19,017 nucleotides of DNA from assembly GCA_026418955.1 (NCBI GenBank), contig JAOAAI010000026.1, forward strand, positions 1 to 19,017, read 5' to 3'. The DNA is from Candidatus Goldiibacteriota bacterium (lineage in GTDB: Bacteria > Oederibacteriota > PGYV01 > DSYL01). Shown here one piece after another: positions 1-7,604 of the stretch (the first letter of the stretch is position 1; every line of letters begins with the position of its first letter). Position numbers and translations under genes: made by a program. The notes below the pieces were generated by a model, which ran no database searches, was not told where the DNA came from, and worked only from the letters and a program-made list of their open reading frames with translations.

Positions 1-540
1 ATAAGCTTTATCAAGGAAATCCTGAAGTGAATAAAAATTTTCAATTTCAAAGAATTCAAATTCTTCAAGATTATGAAAAGTTTCAACATCGGCTTGAAAT
101 CTATGAGCGCCGGGAGGAATAGTAGAATGATTAATGTTATATTGCATACAAGTTAAAGTAAAAGCAGAAAGTTCTTTGGCATTAAAATTACCAATAAACT
201 CAACACCATTATCAGTTTGGATAGTGATTTTAGATAAATCAATGTTAAAAGATGAGAGGAAACGGACTAAGTAATTTAAGAAATGTAAAGAATTAGTCAT
301 AGAGAATTCATAGGCAAAAGAAAAGAAAACAAGGCCAGAGGTGACATCTCTTGCTGTATATTGGTAAGGTGGCAAATTAAGGCGTTTCATAGGCAAAAGG
401 CAAGAAGGGATGTCGTAAAGATACTTAACATCAATGTCAATCTGTTGCAGAAAATTCCATAGTTTTTTAAGAGTATTTAGCCTTTCTTTATTCAATATTT
501 TTAATTTCTTCAAGTGTATACCATGTCTTTCCTTATTCCC
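1..540 (-). pseudogene. DDE transposase, catalytic (rve integrase core) half, 5'-truncated and cut by the window edge
   Basis: An open frame on the minus strand runs from 540 off the left edge. It reads as an integrase-core transposase: a basic linker (GNKERHGIHLKK, LNKERLNTLKKLW), then QQIDIDVKYLYDIP, QYTARDVTSG (first Asp), ITIQTDNGVEF (second Asp) and DVETFHNLEEFE (catalytic Glu), about 42 residues between the last two acids. The DDE triad is therefore intact in what is visible. The frame closes with a stop just upstream (minus strand, about 552). The only in-frame ATG (390) lacks an SD and would omit part of the fold, so this is a gene fragment, not a separate gene. The matching N-terminal helix-turn-helix half lies at 2058-2426 on the same strand. 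I infer one transposase broken by an insertion or rearrangement. The exact IS family is not determined. Confidence 0.8.
463..540. repeat. 78-bp direct repeat, copy 1 (transposase linker)
   Basis: This stretch matches 2631-2708 in the same orientation at 76 of 78 positions; the two differences I see are T/C and G/A near its left end. On the minus strand it encodes the linker before the catalytic core of the transposase, and here it is in frame with that core. Confidence 0.9.
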
Positions 541-560
541 AATATTTATTTAAAAAATAC

Positions 561-588
561 TTGACATATATATTTTTTTTTTGATAAA
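561..588 (+). promoter_or_regulatory. Putative sigma-70 promoter of the propeller lipoprotein
   Basis: A perfect -35 TTGACA (561-566) is followed by a 16-bp T-rich spacer and a weaker -10, GATAAA (583-588), or TAAATA two bases on. It lies just outside the 78-bp repeat and 36 bp before the lipoprotein ATG, so the gene carries its own promoter. The T-tract in the spacer could also bend the DNA. Confidence 0.55.
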
Positions 589-624
589 TATTTTAAAAAT
601 TTTTTAAATTAAAAGGAGGTACAT

Positions 625-1965
625 ATGAAAAAATTTATAATTATAATAATAGCAATGATAATAATAATTTTTAGTTGCGCTAAAAACGAAAATCCAACAG
701 GAACGGGTGATCAGCAACCAACACAGTTACCAACATCTATCCAGACATCTACTACACCATCTATTCTAACATCTACCCCAACATTTATCCAGACATCTAC
801 TACACCATCTATTCCAACATCTACCCCAACATCACTATCATCGGCTATAAAATTTGAAAAAAGCTTTGGTGGAAATAGTATAGATGAAGGGAGTTCAATA
901 CAACAGACCACAGATGGTGGATATATAATTGCAGGATTTACTAATTCTTTTGGTGCATCAGGCTATAATGGTTATTTGGTAAAAACAGATAGTTTTGGAA
1001 ATACTATATGGAGTAATACGTTTGGAGGAAATGGAAGTGATCAATTAAATTTCGTAAGACAAACAGTAGATAGTAGTGGATATATAATTATAGGTTCAAC
1101 TGATTCCTATGGTGTACCAGGATATAAAAATATTTATTTAGTAAGGACCAACAATAATGGAACTGCAATTTGGACCAAAGCGTTTGGAGAGAATAAATAT
1201 AATTGTTATGGTAAATCAGTGCATCAGACAAGTGATGATGGATATTTTATTGTGGGAACAAAAGAATATACAGGTGGTTTTGGATATACTACAGATGTTT
1301 TTTTAATAAAGACTGATAATATAGGAACAATGACATGGAGTAAAACAATAGGTGGGAGTAGTATTGATAATGGTTTTTTTGGACAACAAACAAAAGATGG
1401 GGGGTACATAGTTATAGGACAAACCTTTTCCTATGGAGCAGGTAATTCAGATATTTATTTAATAAAAATAGATAATTCAGGTAATACAGTGTGGAGTAAA
1501 ACATTTGGTGGTACAAGCGTTGATGTAGGTTATTCAATACAACAAACAAAAGATGAAGGCTATATTATTGTAGGAAAAACTACTTCCTATGGTGCAGGAG
1601 ATTATGATGTTTATTTAATAAAGACAGACAGTTCAGGCAATATTCAATGGAGTAAAACATTTGGTGGTACAAACGCTGATGAAGGTAATTCAGTACAACA
1701 AACAATAGATGGAGGGTATATTATTGCAGGATATACTACTTCCTATGGTGCAGGAGATTATGATGTTTATTTAATAAAGACAGACAGTTCAGGCAATATT
1801 CAATGGAGTAAAACATTTGGTGGCAATAGTTCTGATAGCGGGTCTTGGGTACAACAAACAGCAGATGGAGGGTATATCATTACAGGAAGTACTAAGTCTT
1901 TTAGCGCTAATGGAGATTATGATATATATTTAATAAAAACCGACAGCAATGGTAATGTTAATTAG
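625..1965 (+). CDS. Secreted lipoprotein with a predicted seven-bladed beta-propeller
   Basis: The 446-residue product starts with a lipoprotein signal peptide (MKKF, an Ile-rich core, then IFSC; lipidated Cys18). A Thr/Ser/Pro-rich linker follows to about residue 75 and contains a 16-residue duplication. Residues 77-446 are seven repeats of about 53 residues, each running from a WSKTFGG-like strand through a DGGYII(A/V)G core and a TxSYGAG turn to a YDVYLIKTDSSGN hairpin. Seven units with a matching first and last strand suggest a closed seven-bladed propeller, similar in style to SBBP or delta-60 type repeats. It should be anchored to a membrane and displayed outside the cytoplasm; ligand and role are unknown. 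The start is fixed by a strong AGGAGGT SD (614-620). It lies between the two halves of a transposase on the opposite strand, so it may be a recent arrival. Confidence 0.88.
   Translation: MKKFIIIIIAMIIIIFSCAKNENPTGTGDQQPTQLPTSIQTSTTPSILTSTPTFIQTSTTPSIPTSTPTSLSSAIKFEKSFGGNSIDEGSSIQQTTDGGYIIAGFTNSFGASGYNGYLVKTDSFGNTIWSNTFGGNGSDQLNFVRQTVDSSGYIIIGSTDSYGVPGYKNIYLVRTNNNGTAIWTKAFGENKYNCYGKSVHQTSDDGYFIVGTKEYTGGFGYTTDVFLIKTDNIGTMTWSKTIGGSSIDNGFFGQQTKDGGYIVIGQTFSYGAGNSDIYLIKIDNSGNTVWSKTFGGTSVDVGYSIQQTKDEGYIIVGKTTSYGAGDYDVYLIKTDSSGNIQWSKTFGGTNADEGNSVQQTIDGGYIIAGYTTSYGAGDYDVYLIKTDSSGNIQWSKTFGGNSSDSGSWVQQTADGGYIITGSTKSFSANGDYDIYLIKTDSNGNVN
739..834 (+). repeat. Two tandem 48-bp units encoding the Thr/Pro linker
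   Basis: Units 739-786 and 787-834 agree at 45 of 48 positions and encode two copies of a QTSTTPSI.TSTPT peptide. They form the spacer between the lipid anchor and the propeller. Such a unit can expand or contract, which would change the length of the tether. Confidence 0.9.
1579..1823 (+). repeat. 156-bp propeller-blade repeats with an identical 89-bp core
   Basis: Bases 1579-1667 and 1735-1823 are identical over 89 bp at a 156-bp (52-codon) period. They code for the boundary of blades 5/6 and of blades 6/7. The other blades are similar only as protein, so this pair reflects a recent blade duplication or gene conversion. Confidence 0.9.
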
Positions 1966-2057
1966 TAAATAATAATTTTTTTACTTGTTAACTTATATAT
2001 ATTTTAAATAAATAAAGTAAATCAATACTGTCAAAAAAAAATAATATCTTTAATCAA

Positions 2058-2426
2058 TTAATACAAAAATGAACGACCTAATCTTATATAAATAGTATAA
2101 AGAAGACAGTATAAATTAGCAAGAATATTAACCTGTTTGGCGCCTAATGATTTATATTTCTTTTTTGCTGCAATGATTTTTTCTTTTAATTCTTTCGGTG
2201 TTTCTTTAGGACAATGTTTTGGTCTTTTAGACAAATCTAAAAGTCCTTCATATCCTTTTTCAGTATATCTTTTTAGCCATTTATAAACTGTTTTTCTTGT
2301 AGTATTAAATACTTTAGCAGTAAAAGCAATATTGTTATATTCTTTTACATGCATAATCATTTTCATTCTTAATAATTTTTTATTTTTACAATTTAACATC
2401 ATTGTGTAATACTCCATTTCATACAT
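2058..2426 (-). pseudogene. DDE transposase, N-terminal helix-turn-helix half, 3'-truncated
   Basis: The fragment reads as the DNA-binding part of the transposase whose catalytic part is at 1-540. It shows MKMIMHVKEYNNI, then a helix-turn-helix (FTAKVFNTTRKTVYKWLKRY), then GYEGLLDLSKRP and PKELKEKIIAAKKKYKSLGAKQV, the usual layout of IS481/IS3-like helix-turn-helix regions before an rve core. The frame could open at 2489, but AAGGAGG at 2436-2442 sits 9 bp before the ATG at 2426, so I chose 2426 (122 residues). The last six or so residues before the stop at 2058 are probably read from the inserted segment. No catalytic residue is present, so it is inactive alone; a truncated HTH protein might still bind the element's ends. 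Confidence 0.75.
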
Positions 2427-2546
2427 TGAGAAAGTCCTCCTTTCTGGAATATTATTTAATATAGTATCCCAGGAGGAGATTAAAGTCATCTAAAAATTAA
2501 AAAGTAAGTTTTTATAACTTCTCAACATAAAAAATATGCTTTAGGA

Positions 2547-2560
2547 TTTGTTTAAACAAA
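2547..2560. repeat. 14-bp perfect palindrome
   Basis: TTTGTTTAAACAAA is a perfect palindrome in the non-coding stretch upstream of the transposase HTH half. It could be an element end, part of a protein-binding site, or chance in AT-rich DNA. Confidence 0.4.
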
Positions 2561-2572
2561 AGATCTCTGCTA

Positions 2573-2617
2573 GGGGATATATTTACATATCCCCCTCTTT
2601 TTCTTATTTTTCTTTTT
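2573..2617 (+). terminator. Rho-independent terminator, plus strand
   Basis: GGGGATAT (2573-2580), a 6-nt loop and ATATCCCC (2587-2594) form an 8-bp stem followed by a T-rich tail to about 2617. The tail is on the plus side only, so it would stop transcription coming from the left before the pfp promoter. The nearest plus-strand gene upstream is the lipoprotein that ends at 1965. Confidence 0.65.
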
Positions 2618-2630
2618 TGCCTTTTATTAT

Positions 2631-2708
2631 TTTTTTAAGAGCATTTAACCTTTCTTTATTCAATATTTTTAATTTCTTCAAGTGTATACCATGTCTTTCC
2701 TTATTCCC
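2631..2708. repeat. 78-bp direct repeat, copy 2 (isolated transposase linker fragment)
   Basis: This is the second copy of the sequence at 463-540 (76/78 identical). Here the minus-strand frame reads through the same linker but runs into a stop after a short Lys-rich tail, with no catalytic core behind it. It ends about 20 bp before the pfp -35 box. It is a remnant of another element copy or the scar of a recombination event. Confidence 0.9.
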
Positions 2709-2728
2709 AAACCTAACGTATAAAACTA

Positions 2729-2756
2729 TTGAATTTTACCAATTTTTTTATATAAT
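2729..2756 (+). promoter_or_regulatory. Putative sigma-70 promoter of the pfp-to-mfd gene string
   Basis: TTGAAT (2729-2734), a 16-bp spacer and a perfect TATAAT (2751-2756) lie 33 bp before the pfp ATG. SD GGAGG (2778-2782) follows. The close spacing of the seven genes downstream suggests that this is their main promoter. Confidence 0.7.
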
Positions 2757-2789
2757 ATGCTCAAATAAATTATAATCGGAGGTTAATTT

Positions 2790-4451
2790 ATGACTGAAAT
2801 TTCTGAATTACAAAAGTTAAGGTTGAAATATAAACCAGAATTACCTTTGATTTTAAGAACTGCTTTTTCTTCAATAAAACCTAAAACCGGTAATAAAACA
2901 GGTAGTGCCGGTGATGAGGAAAAATTAAAAGAAATTTTTAAAAATACTTTTGGAAAACCGGTTGTAACCTTTACAAAGGGTAAGAATAAAAGTTTGAATA
3001 GAAAACCTATTATTGCAGGTGTTGTTTTATCCGGTGGTCAGGCAGCAGGCGGGCATAATGTAATTTGCGGCATATTTGATGCATTAAAAAAAGCAAACAA
3101 AAAAAGTAGATTACTTGGTTTTCTCGGTGGACCTTCTGGAATAATAGAAGGCAAAATGAAAGAATTAACAAAAGACATAATTGATAAATACAGAAATACC
3201 GGGGGGTTTGATATTATAGGTTCCGGTAGAACAAAAATAGAAACAGATGAGCAATTTCAAAAAACAAAAGAAACAGTTATCAAAAATAAAATAGATGCGC
3301 TGGTTATTATCGGAGGCGATGATTCAAATACAAATGCTGCTCTCCTTGCTGAATACTTTGTAAAAGAAAAAGTAAATACTCAGGTTATAGGTATACCAAA
3401 AACAATAGACGGTGATTTAAAAAATGAGGAAATTGAAACTTCATTTGGATTTGATACAGCAGTAAAAATTTATGCAGAATTAACAGGTAATATATGCAGG
3501 GATGTTTTGTCTGCAAAAAAATACTGGCATTTTATCCGACTTATGGGTAGAAGTGCTTCACATATAACTTTGGAAGTTGCTTTGCAGACGCATCCGAATA
3601 TTGCTTTAATCGGAGAAGAAGTTTTTGAAAATAAATGGACTTTATCAAACATTGTTGATTTTATATGTGATGCAATTGTAAAAAGGGCAGATGCCGGGAA
3701 GAATTATGGTGTGATTTTAGTACCGGAAGGGTTGATTGAATTTATACCGGAATTTAAGGAACTTATTAAAAATTTAAATGAAATAATGGCAAAAAATGAA
3801 AAGGATTTAAATCAGATTGAAAGTGCAAAAGATAAAAAAGAATTTATCTATACTAAATTACCGGAAAATTTAATAAATCTTATGAAATCACTTCCAGATG
3901 AAATATCTAGCCAGTTAATACTTGATAGGGATCCTCATGGAAATGTTGTAGTATCGCAGATAGAAACAGAAAAATTACTAATAGAAATGGTACAGAAGAA
4001 ATTAAAAGAAATGAAAAAGCAAGGAACATATAAAGGAAAATTTTCTGCAATTTCTCATTTTTTTGGCTATGAAGGCAGATGCGGTTTCCCGAGCAATTTT
4101 GATGCAAATTATACCTATGCTTTAGGGTTTAATGCTGTTTTACTTATTTTAAGCGGTTTCACATCATATATGTCAACAATAAAAAATTTAACAGCACTTC
4201 CATCAAAATGGATAGCGGGTGGTACTCCACTTACAATGATGATGAATATTGAAAGAAGAAAAGGAGAGGATAAACCAGTAATAAGAAAAGCACTTGTTGA
4301 CCTCAAAGGCAAACCGTTCAAGGCATTTTCTAAAATAAGAGATAAATTAAAAATAGAAGATAATTATATTTCGCCGGGTCCAATTCAATATTTTGGACCA
4401 TCAGAAATAGTTAATAAAGTAACAGAAACATTAAAATATGAGAAAAATTAA
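2790..4451 (+). CDS. pfp: Diphosphate--fructose-6-phosphate 1-phosphotransferase (PPi-PFK, long form)
   Basis: This cytoplasmic enzyme interconverts fructose 6-phosphate + PPi and fructose 1,6-bisphosphate + phosphate, replacing or supplementing ATP-PFK in glycolysis and able to run in the gluconeogenic direction. At 553 residues it has the length of the long PPi-PFK group (plants, Borrelia, Chlamydia). Visible motifs are GVVLSGGQAAGGHN (77-90), GGDDSN (175-180), PKTIDGD (203-209, catalytic Asp) and MGRSASH (252-258). The second Asp in GGDDS and the Lys of PKTID are the residues that mark PPi rather than ATP as phosphate donor. A clear promoter and GGAGG SD precede it, and the cupin gene follows after 15 bp. 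Together with the glucan phosphorylase gene at 11711-14269 it suggests ATP-sparing sugar use. Confidence 0.95.
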   Translation: MTEISELQKLRLKYKPELPLILRTAFSSIKPKTGNKTGSAGDEEKLKEIFKNTFGKPVVTFTKGKNKSLNRKPIIAGVVLSGGQAAGGHNVICGIFDALKKANKKSRLLGFLGGPSGIIEGKMKELTKDIIDKYRNTGGFDIIGSGRTKIETDEQFQKTKETVIKNKIDALVIIGGDDSNTNAALLAEYFVKEKVNTQVIGIPKTIDGDLKNEEIETSFGFDTAVKIYAELTGNICRDVLSAKKYWHFIRLMGRSASHITLEVALQTHPNIALIGEEVFENKWTLSNIVDFICDAIVKRADAGKNYGVILVPEGLIEFIPEFKELIKNLNEIMAKNEKDLNQIESAKDKKEFIYTKLPENLINLMKSLPDEISSQLILDRDPHGNVVVSQIETEKLLIEMVQKKLKEMKKQGTYKGKFSAISHFFGYEGRCGFPSNFDANYTYALGFNAVLLILSGFTSYMSTIKNLTALPSKWIAGGTPLTMMMNIERRKGEDKPVIRKALVDLKGKPFKAFSKIRDKLKIEDNYISPGPIQYFGPSEIVNKVTETLKYEKN

Positions 4452-4466
4452 AAGTGGTGGTAAAAT

Positions 4467-4733
4467 ATGAAAATTGAAATAAGAAAACCGGATAAAAAAG
4501 AACTTGAAAAACTCAATGTAAAATCCTGGCCTATATGGGAAAAAGAACCATCTAAATTTGATTGGTATTATGATGAAAAAGAAACCTGTTATATTCTTGA
4601 GGGAAAAGTAAAAGTTACAACAGATAAAGAAACAGTTGAGTTTGGAGCAGGAGATTTAGTTGTTTTTCCGGCCGGTCTATCCTGTGTGTGGGAAATTTCC
4701 CAAAAAGTTCGTAAACACTATAATTTTGGCTGA
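4467..4733 (+). CDS. Small single-domain cupin (DUF861/cupin_3-like)
   Basis: The 88-residue protein is essentially one cupin barrel: KSWPIWEKEPSKFDWYYDEKETCYILEGKVKV, then FGAGDLVVFPAGLSCVWEI. The pattern (W-P-W-E, the ETCYILEG strand, GAGD..VFPAG) is that of the DUF861/cupin_3 group, related to the ureidoglycine aminohydrolase cupin domain. The usual His-rich metal site is mostly missing; Glu48 and Cys50 stand where metal ligands often occur, so metal binding is uncertain. It lies 15 bp after pfp and 25 bp before rodZ, presumably co-transcribed. The substrate is unknown; such small cupins are often annotated only by fold. Confidence 0.85.
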   Translation: MKIEIRKPDKKELEKLNVKSWPIWEKEPSKFDWYYDEKETCYILEGKVKVTTDKETVEFGAGDLVVFPAGLSCVWEISQKVRKHYNFG

Positions 4734-4758
4734 TATTTTTTAATGAAAGGAGAAATAA

Positions 4759-5628
4759 ATGAAAAATGGATTTGGTGATTTATTAAAAGAGGCAAGAGAG
4801 AAAAAAGGTTTTAAATATTCTGATATACATAAAATTTTAAAAATTGATGAAAAATATATTAGAGCATTGGAAGAAGAAGATTTTACTGCATTTGATAGAC
4901 CTATTTATATGAAATTATTTTTAAATACTTATGCAAGATTTTTAAAACTGGATGTTGAAAAAATAAATGAATTATTTTTAAATTCTCCACAGGTTAAAGA
5001 GATTATGAAAGAAGAAAAGTCAAATATAAAAAACCTTGAAAAAAAAGAAATAATGAAAGAAACCGAGGCGAAAGAGTTAAAACAACCATTACCATTTATA
5101 ATTAATTTAAATAATAAAACAACTTATTTTGTAATAGCAGGAATTGCTATTTTTTTAATTGCGACATTTTGGTTTATATTTAATATACTAAAAGAGCAAC
5201 AGAATAAGGCGAAGATTGAAGAAGGAAAAAAAATATATGTTGTTCAGACTCCCCAAACTTTAAAGATAACAATAAAAGCAAAAGCAGATGTATGGATGAA
5301 AGCAAAATATGATGGAAAAGAAGAGGATTTTTTATTAAAAAATGGTCAAGAAAAAAAGATATTAGATGTTGCAAAAGTTGTTTTTTTAGTTGGGAATGCA
5401 GGCGGTGTTGAATTTATTGTAAATGGTGATAGTATAGGTACAATAGGTGAAGAAGGAGAGGTTATAAACGGACTTGTATTTGAGGTTGGGAAAAATTGGT
5501 ACATAGATAGAAGTCAAGGTTTTAAAAGAGAAAGTCGACCTTTACTTTATGGCGAAGAAGCAACACCAACTCCGGGATTAAAAGAACAACCCATAACAAA
5601 CAAAGCAACAGAAGGCAATAACGAATAA
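4759..5628 (+). CDS. rodZ: RodZ-like cytoskeletal/cell-shape protein
   Basis: This is a membrane protein of 289 residues with the RodZ layout. Residues 4-75 form an HTH_25 domain (LLKEAREKKGFKYSDIHKIL...DEKYIRALEEEDF...RPIYMKLFLNTYARFL), which in known RodZ binds MreB. A charged linker reaches to about 115, one transmembrane segment spans about 122-144, and an outer beta domain of DUF4115 type covers about 165-255. The tail is Pro/Thr-rich. It should link MreB filaments to the wall synthesis machinery, supporting a rod-shaped cell. The SD GAAAGGAGA lies directly before the ATG. The neighbours rimO and pgsA are frequent companions of rodZ in many bacteria. Confidence 0.9.
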   Translation: MKNGFGDLLKEAREKKGFKYSDIHKILKIDEKYIRALEEEDFTAFDRPIYMKLFLNTYARFLKLDVEKINELFLNSPQVKEIMKEEKSNIKNLEKKEIMKETEAKELKQPLPFIINLNNKTTYFVIAGIAIFLIATFWFIFNILKEQQNKAKIEEGKKIYVVQTPQTLKITIKAKADVWMKAKYDGKEEDFLLKNGQEKKILDVAKVVFLVGNAGGVEFIVNGDSIGTIGEEGEVINGLVFEVGKNWYIDRSQGFKRESRPLLYGEEATPTPGLKEQPITNKATEGNNE

Positions 5629-5682
5629 AAATAAGCAGTATAAAAATTTTTTTATTTTTTGGTCAGGAAAAATAAGGGGATT

Positions 5683-6960
5683 ATGGTAAACAGAATGAAT
5701 ATTGGCATTATAAATCTCGGTTGTCCTAAAAATACTGTGGATATTGAATGTATGCTATCTTTTTTAGAAGATTTTACTATAACAAAAAATCCCGAAAATG
5801 CAGATGTTATTATTATTAACACTTGTGGTTTTTTAAAAAAAGCACGTGAAGAATCAGAAAAAGCAATAAAAGATATGTTAAGATATAAAGAAAAAAATAC
5901 AAATTTAAAAATTATTGTTTCAGGATGTCTTGTTGAAAAAGAAAAAGAAAATTTGATAGATAAATATAAAGATGTTCATTCTTTTATAGGTGTTAATGAA
6001 TTAAAAAAAATTTTTGCAGCAATAAAAACCGGTGGAGTTTATTTAAATACAAAGCCATATATTTACAGTGCAAAAGAACATAAAGTACTTTTAAATGAAA
6101 TATCAGCTTATGTAAAAATTGCTGATGGCTGTAATAGGAAATGTTCATTTTGTGTGATACCGCAGATAAAAGGTAAATACAGAAGTAGAAAAATAGATGA
6201 CATTGTTGCTGAAATAAAAAATTTAATTTCCACTGGTGTAAAAGAGATAAATTTGATAAGTCAGGATAGTTCATATTATGGAGTTGATATCTATGGAAAA
6301 AAGAAATTGCCGGATTTAATTGAAAAAATATTAAAACAGATAAAAGATTATTTTTGGCTGAGAATTATGTATCTTTATCCTGATTTTGATATAGTAAAAA
6401 AATTAATAAAAATAATGAAAAAAGACAGGCGCCTTTGTAGATATTTTGATATTCCTTTTCAACACATAAATGATAATATTTTACGGGATATGAAAAGAGG
6501 GCATAAGAAAAATTATATAATTAAGATTATAAAATATATAAGGAAACAAATAGAAAATGCTGTGATAAGGAGCAGTTTCATTGTTGGATTTCCCGGCGAA
6601 GGAAAAAAAGAATATAATGAATTGCTTGATTTTATTAAACAAGGAGTTATTGATAAACCGGGTTTTTTTGCATATTCTGATGAGCCCGGGACAGAGGCGT
6701 TTTTATTGAAAAATAAAAACAATTCAAAAAAAATAAAGATGCGTTTAAAAAAATTAACTGTTGTTTCAAAGAAAATTTGCTATTATAATAATAAAAAATT
6801 AAAAAACAAAAAAATTGAATGTTTGATTGTTGGAAATAAAAATAAAAATATTTTTCTTGCAAGAAACCAGAATAATGCGCCAGATGTTGATGATTTTATT
6901 CTTTTAGAAAATTATGGAAATATTCAAAAAGGTAAATTTTATAAAGTAAGAATAAATTAA
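5683..6960 (+). CDS. rimO: Ribosomal protein S12 methylthiotransferase RimO
   Basis: This radical-SAM enzyme adds a methylthio group to the conserved Asp of ribosomal protein S12. From the ATG at 5683 it has 425 residues. The N-terminal UPF0004 domain holds the three auxiliary-cluster cysteines (C14 in LGCPKN, C48 in NTCGF, C82 in SGCLVE). The radical-SAM motif is C150-x3-C154-x2-C157 (DGCNRKCSFCVIP). LYPDFD, FDIPFQH and GFPGEG follow, then a C-terminal TRAM domain with APDVDDF. The NLGCPKN opening and QDSSYYGVD favour RimO over MiaB. An upstream TTG frame (5659) has no SD. AAGGGGA (5674-5680) is close to 5683 and somewhat far from the next ATG (5695), so the start is uncertain by 4 residues. 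It needs Fe-S clusters, supplied by the machinery encoded at 14795-17697. Confidence 0.93.
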   Translation: MVNRMNIGIINLGCPKNTVDIECMLSFLEDFTITKNPENADVIIINTCGFLKKAREESEKAIKDMLRYKEKNTNLKIIVSGCLVEKEKENLIDKYKDVHSFIGVNELKKIFAAIKTGGVYLNTKPYIYSAKEHKVLLNEISAYVKIADGCNRKCSFCVIPQIKGKYRSRKIDDIVAEIKNLISTGVKEINLISQDSSYYGVDIYGKKKLPDLIEKILKQIKDYFWLRIMYLYPDFDIVKKLIKIMKKDRRLCRYFDIPFQHINDNILRDMKRGHKKNYIIKIIKYIRKQIENAVIRSSFIVGFPGEGKKEYNELLDFIKQGVIDKPGFFAYSDEPGTEAFLLKNKNNSKKIKMRLKKLTVVSKKICYYNNKKLKNKKIECLIVGNKNKNIFLARNQNNAPDVDDFILLENYGNIQKGKFYKVRIN

Positions 6961-6979
6961 TAATTTAAAGGAAAAAAAG

Positions 6980-7603
6980 GTGAAATTTGAAAATTTAAAA
7001 AAAATTCCAAACAGGTTAACTATGTTTAGGATATTTATTATTATCATCTTTATTCCTACGGTCCTTATGGATAAAATGATATCAAGTTATATTGCGCTTT
7101 TTCTTTTTATTATTGCAGCAATTAGTGATTATCTTGATGGTTATATTGCCAGAAAATATAACATAATAAGTAATTTTGGCAAAGTGATGGATCCTCTTGC
7201 TGATAAAATTATGGTAATTTCTGCCCTCCTTTGTTTTATTCAGCTTAATGTTGTTCCGGCCTGGATGGTGATTATAATAATTGCTAGAGAATTTTTAATA
7301 TCCGGCATAAGGATTATGGCAGCTAAAAATGGAGATATAATTGCTGCCTCTAACTGGGGAAAAGCAAAAACAATAACAGAAATAATAGCTATAATTGCAA
7401 TACTTGTGTTACTTGCAATTGTAAATACCTTGGAGTATTTGAGCATTTCAACAGAAAAGATATCAATACTTGATTTCCAGATAAGATTTGTTTTGCTTAA
7501 ATTAATACCATACTGGCTTATGTTTGTTGTTGCTGTAACTGCATTAATTTCAGGACTTGAGTATTATTTTAAAAACAGTAAAATATTTGAAAATGAAATT
7601 TAA
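6980..7603 (+). CDS. pgsA: CDP-diacylglycerol--glycerol-3-phosphate 3-phosphatidyltransferase
   Basis: This inner-membrane enzyme makes phosphatidylglycerol phosphate from CDP-diacylglycerol and glycerol 3-phosphate. The 207-residue protein has the full CDP-alcohol phosphotransferase signature D53-G54-x2-A57-R58-x8-G67-x3-D71-x3-D75 in a hydrophobic protein with several membrane segments. The opening (IPNRLTMFRI) is typical of PgsA. The start is GTG at 6980, with SD AAAGGA (6967-6972) 7 bp upstream. The gene for the next step, pgpA, begins right after its stop, so the two reactions are co-produced. Confidence 0.93.
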   Translation: MKFENLKKIPNRLTMFRIFIIIIFIPTVLMDKMISSYIALFLFIIAAISDYLDGYIARKYNIISNFGKVMDPLADKIMVISALLCFIQLNVVPAWMVIIIIAREFLISGIRIMAAKNGDIIAASNWGKAKTITEIIAIIAILVLLAIVNTLEYLSISTEKISILDFQIRFVLLKLIPYWLMFVVAVTALISGLEYYFKNSKIFENEI

Positions 7604-7604
7604 A

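Larger units (their letters stand above)
541..2076. other. Probable inserted segment splitting the transposase reading frame
   Basis: The N-terminal transposase fragment loses its family-like sequence near codon 2078-2076 (Gly of YIRLG), and the C-terminal fragment begins at GGG, 540-538. Joining the two restores an in-frame YIRLGNKERHG linker. The 1.54 kb between holds the lipoprotein gene with its own promoter and no transposase of its own. I see no terminal inverted repeats at its ends. The exact borders are inferred. Confidence 0.5.

Noticed and set aside
711..911. Minus-strand open frame inside the lipoprotein gene
   Set aside because: It is the mirror of the Thr/Pro-coding tandem repeats and has no start signals.
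739..1823. Tandem repeats as a possible CRISPR array
   Set aside because: Units of 48 and 156 bp are in frame within one protein gene, with no unique spacers and no cas genes.
1964..1985. AGTAAA...TTTACT hairpin after the lipoprotein gene as a terminator
   Set aside because: The stem is 6 A/T-rich pairs with a large loop and no following T-run; too weak in DNA of this composition.
2548..2775. Plus-strand open frame of 75 codons
   Set aside because: It has no SD, runs through the terminator and the antisense of the 78-bp repeat and ends at the pfp promoter; its composition is that of T-rich non-coding DNA.
5627..5660. AAAAATAA/TTATTTTT hairpin between rodZ and rimO as a terminator
   Set aside because: It has only A-T pairs and no GC stem, and is expected by chance in this AT-rich gap; the genes around it look like one unit.
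5659..5682. Longer rimO beginning at TTG 5659
   Set aside because: There is no SD before it, and RimO proteins normally begin close to the LGCPKN motif.
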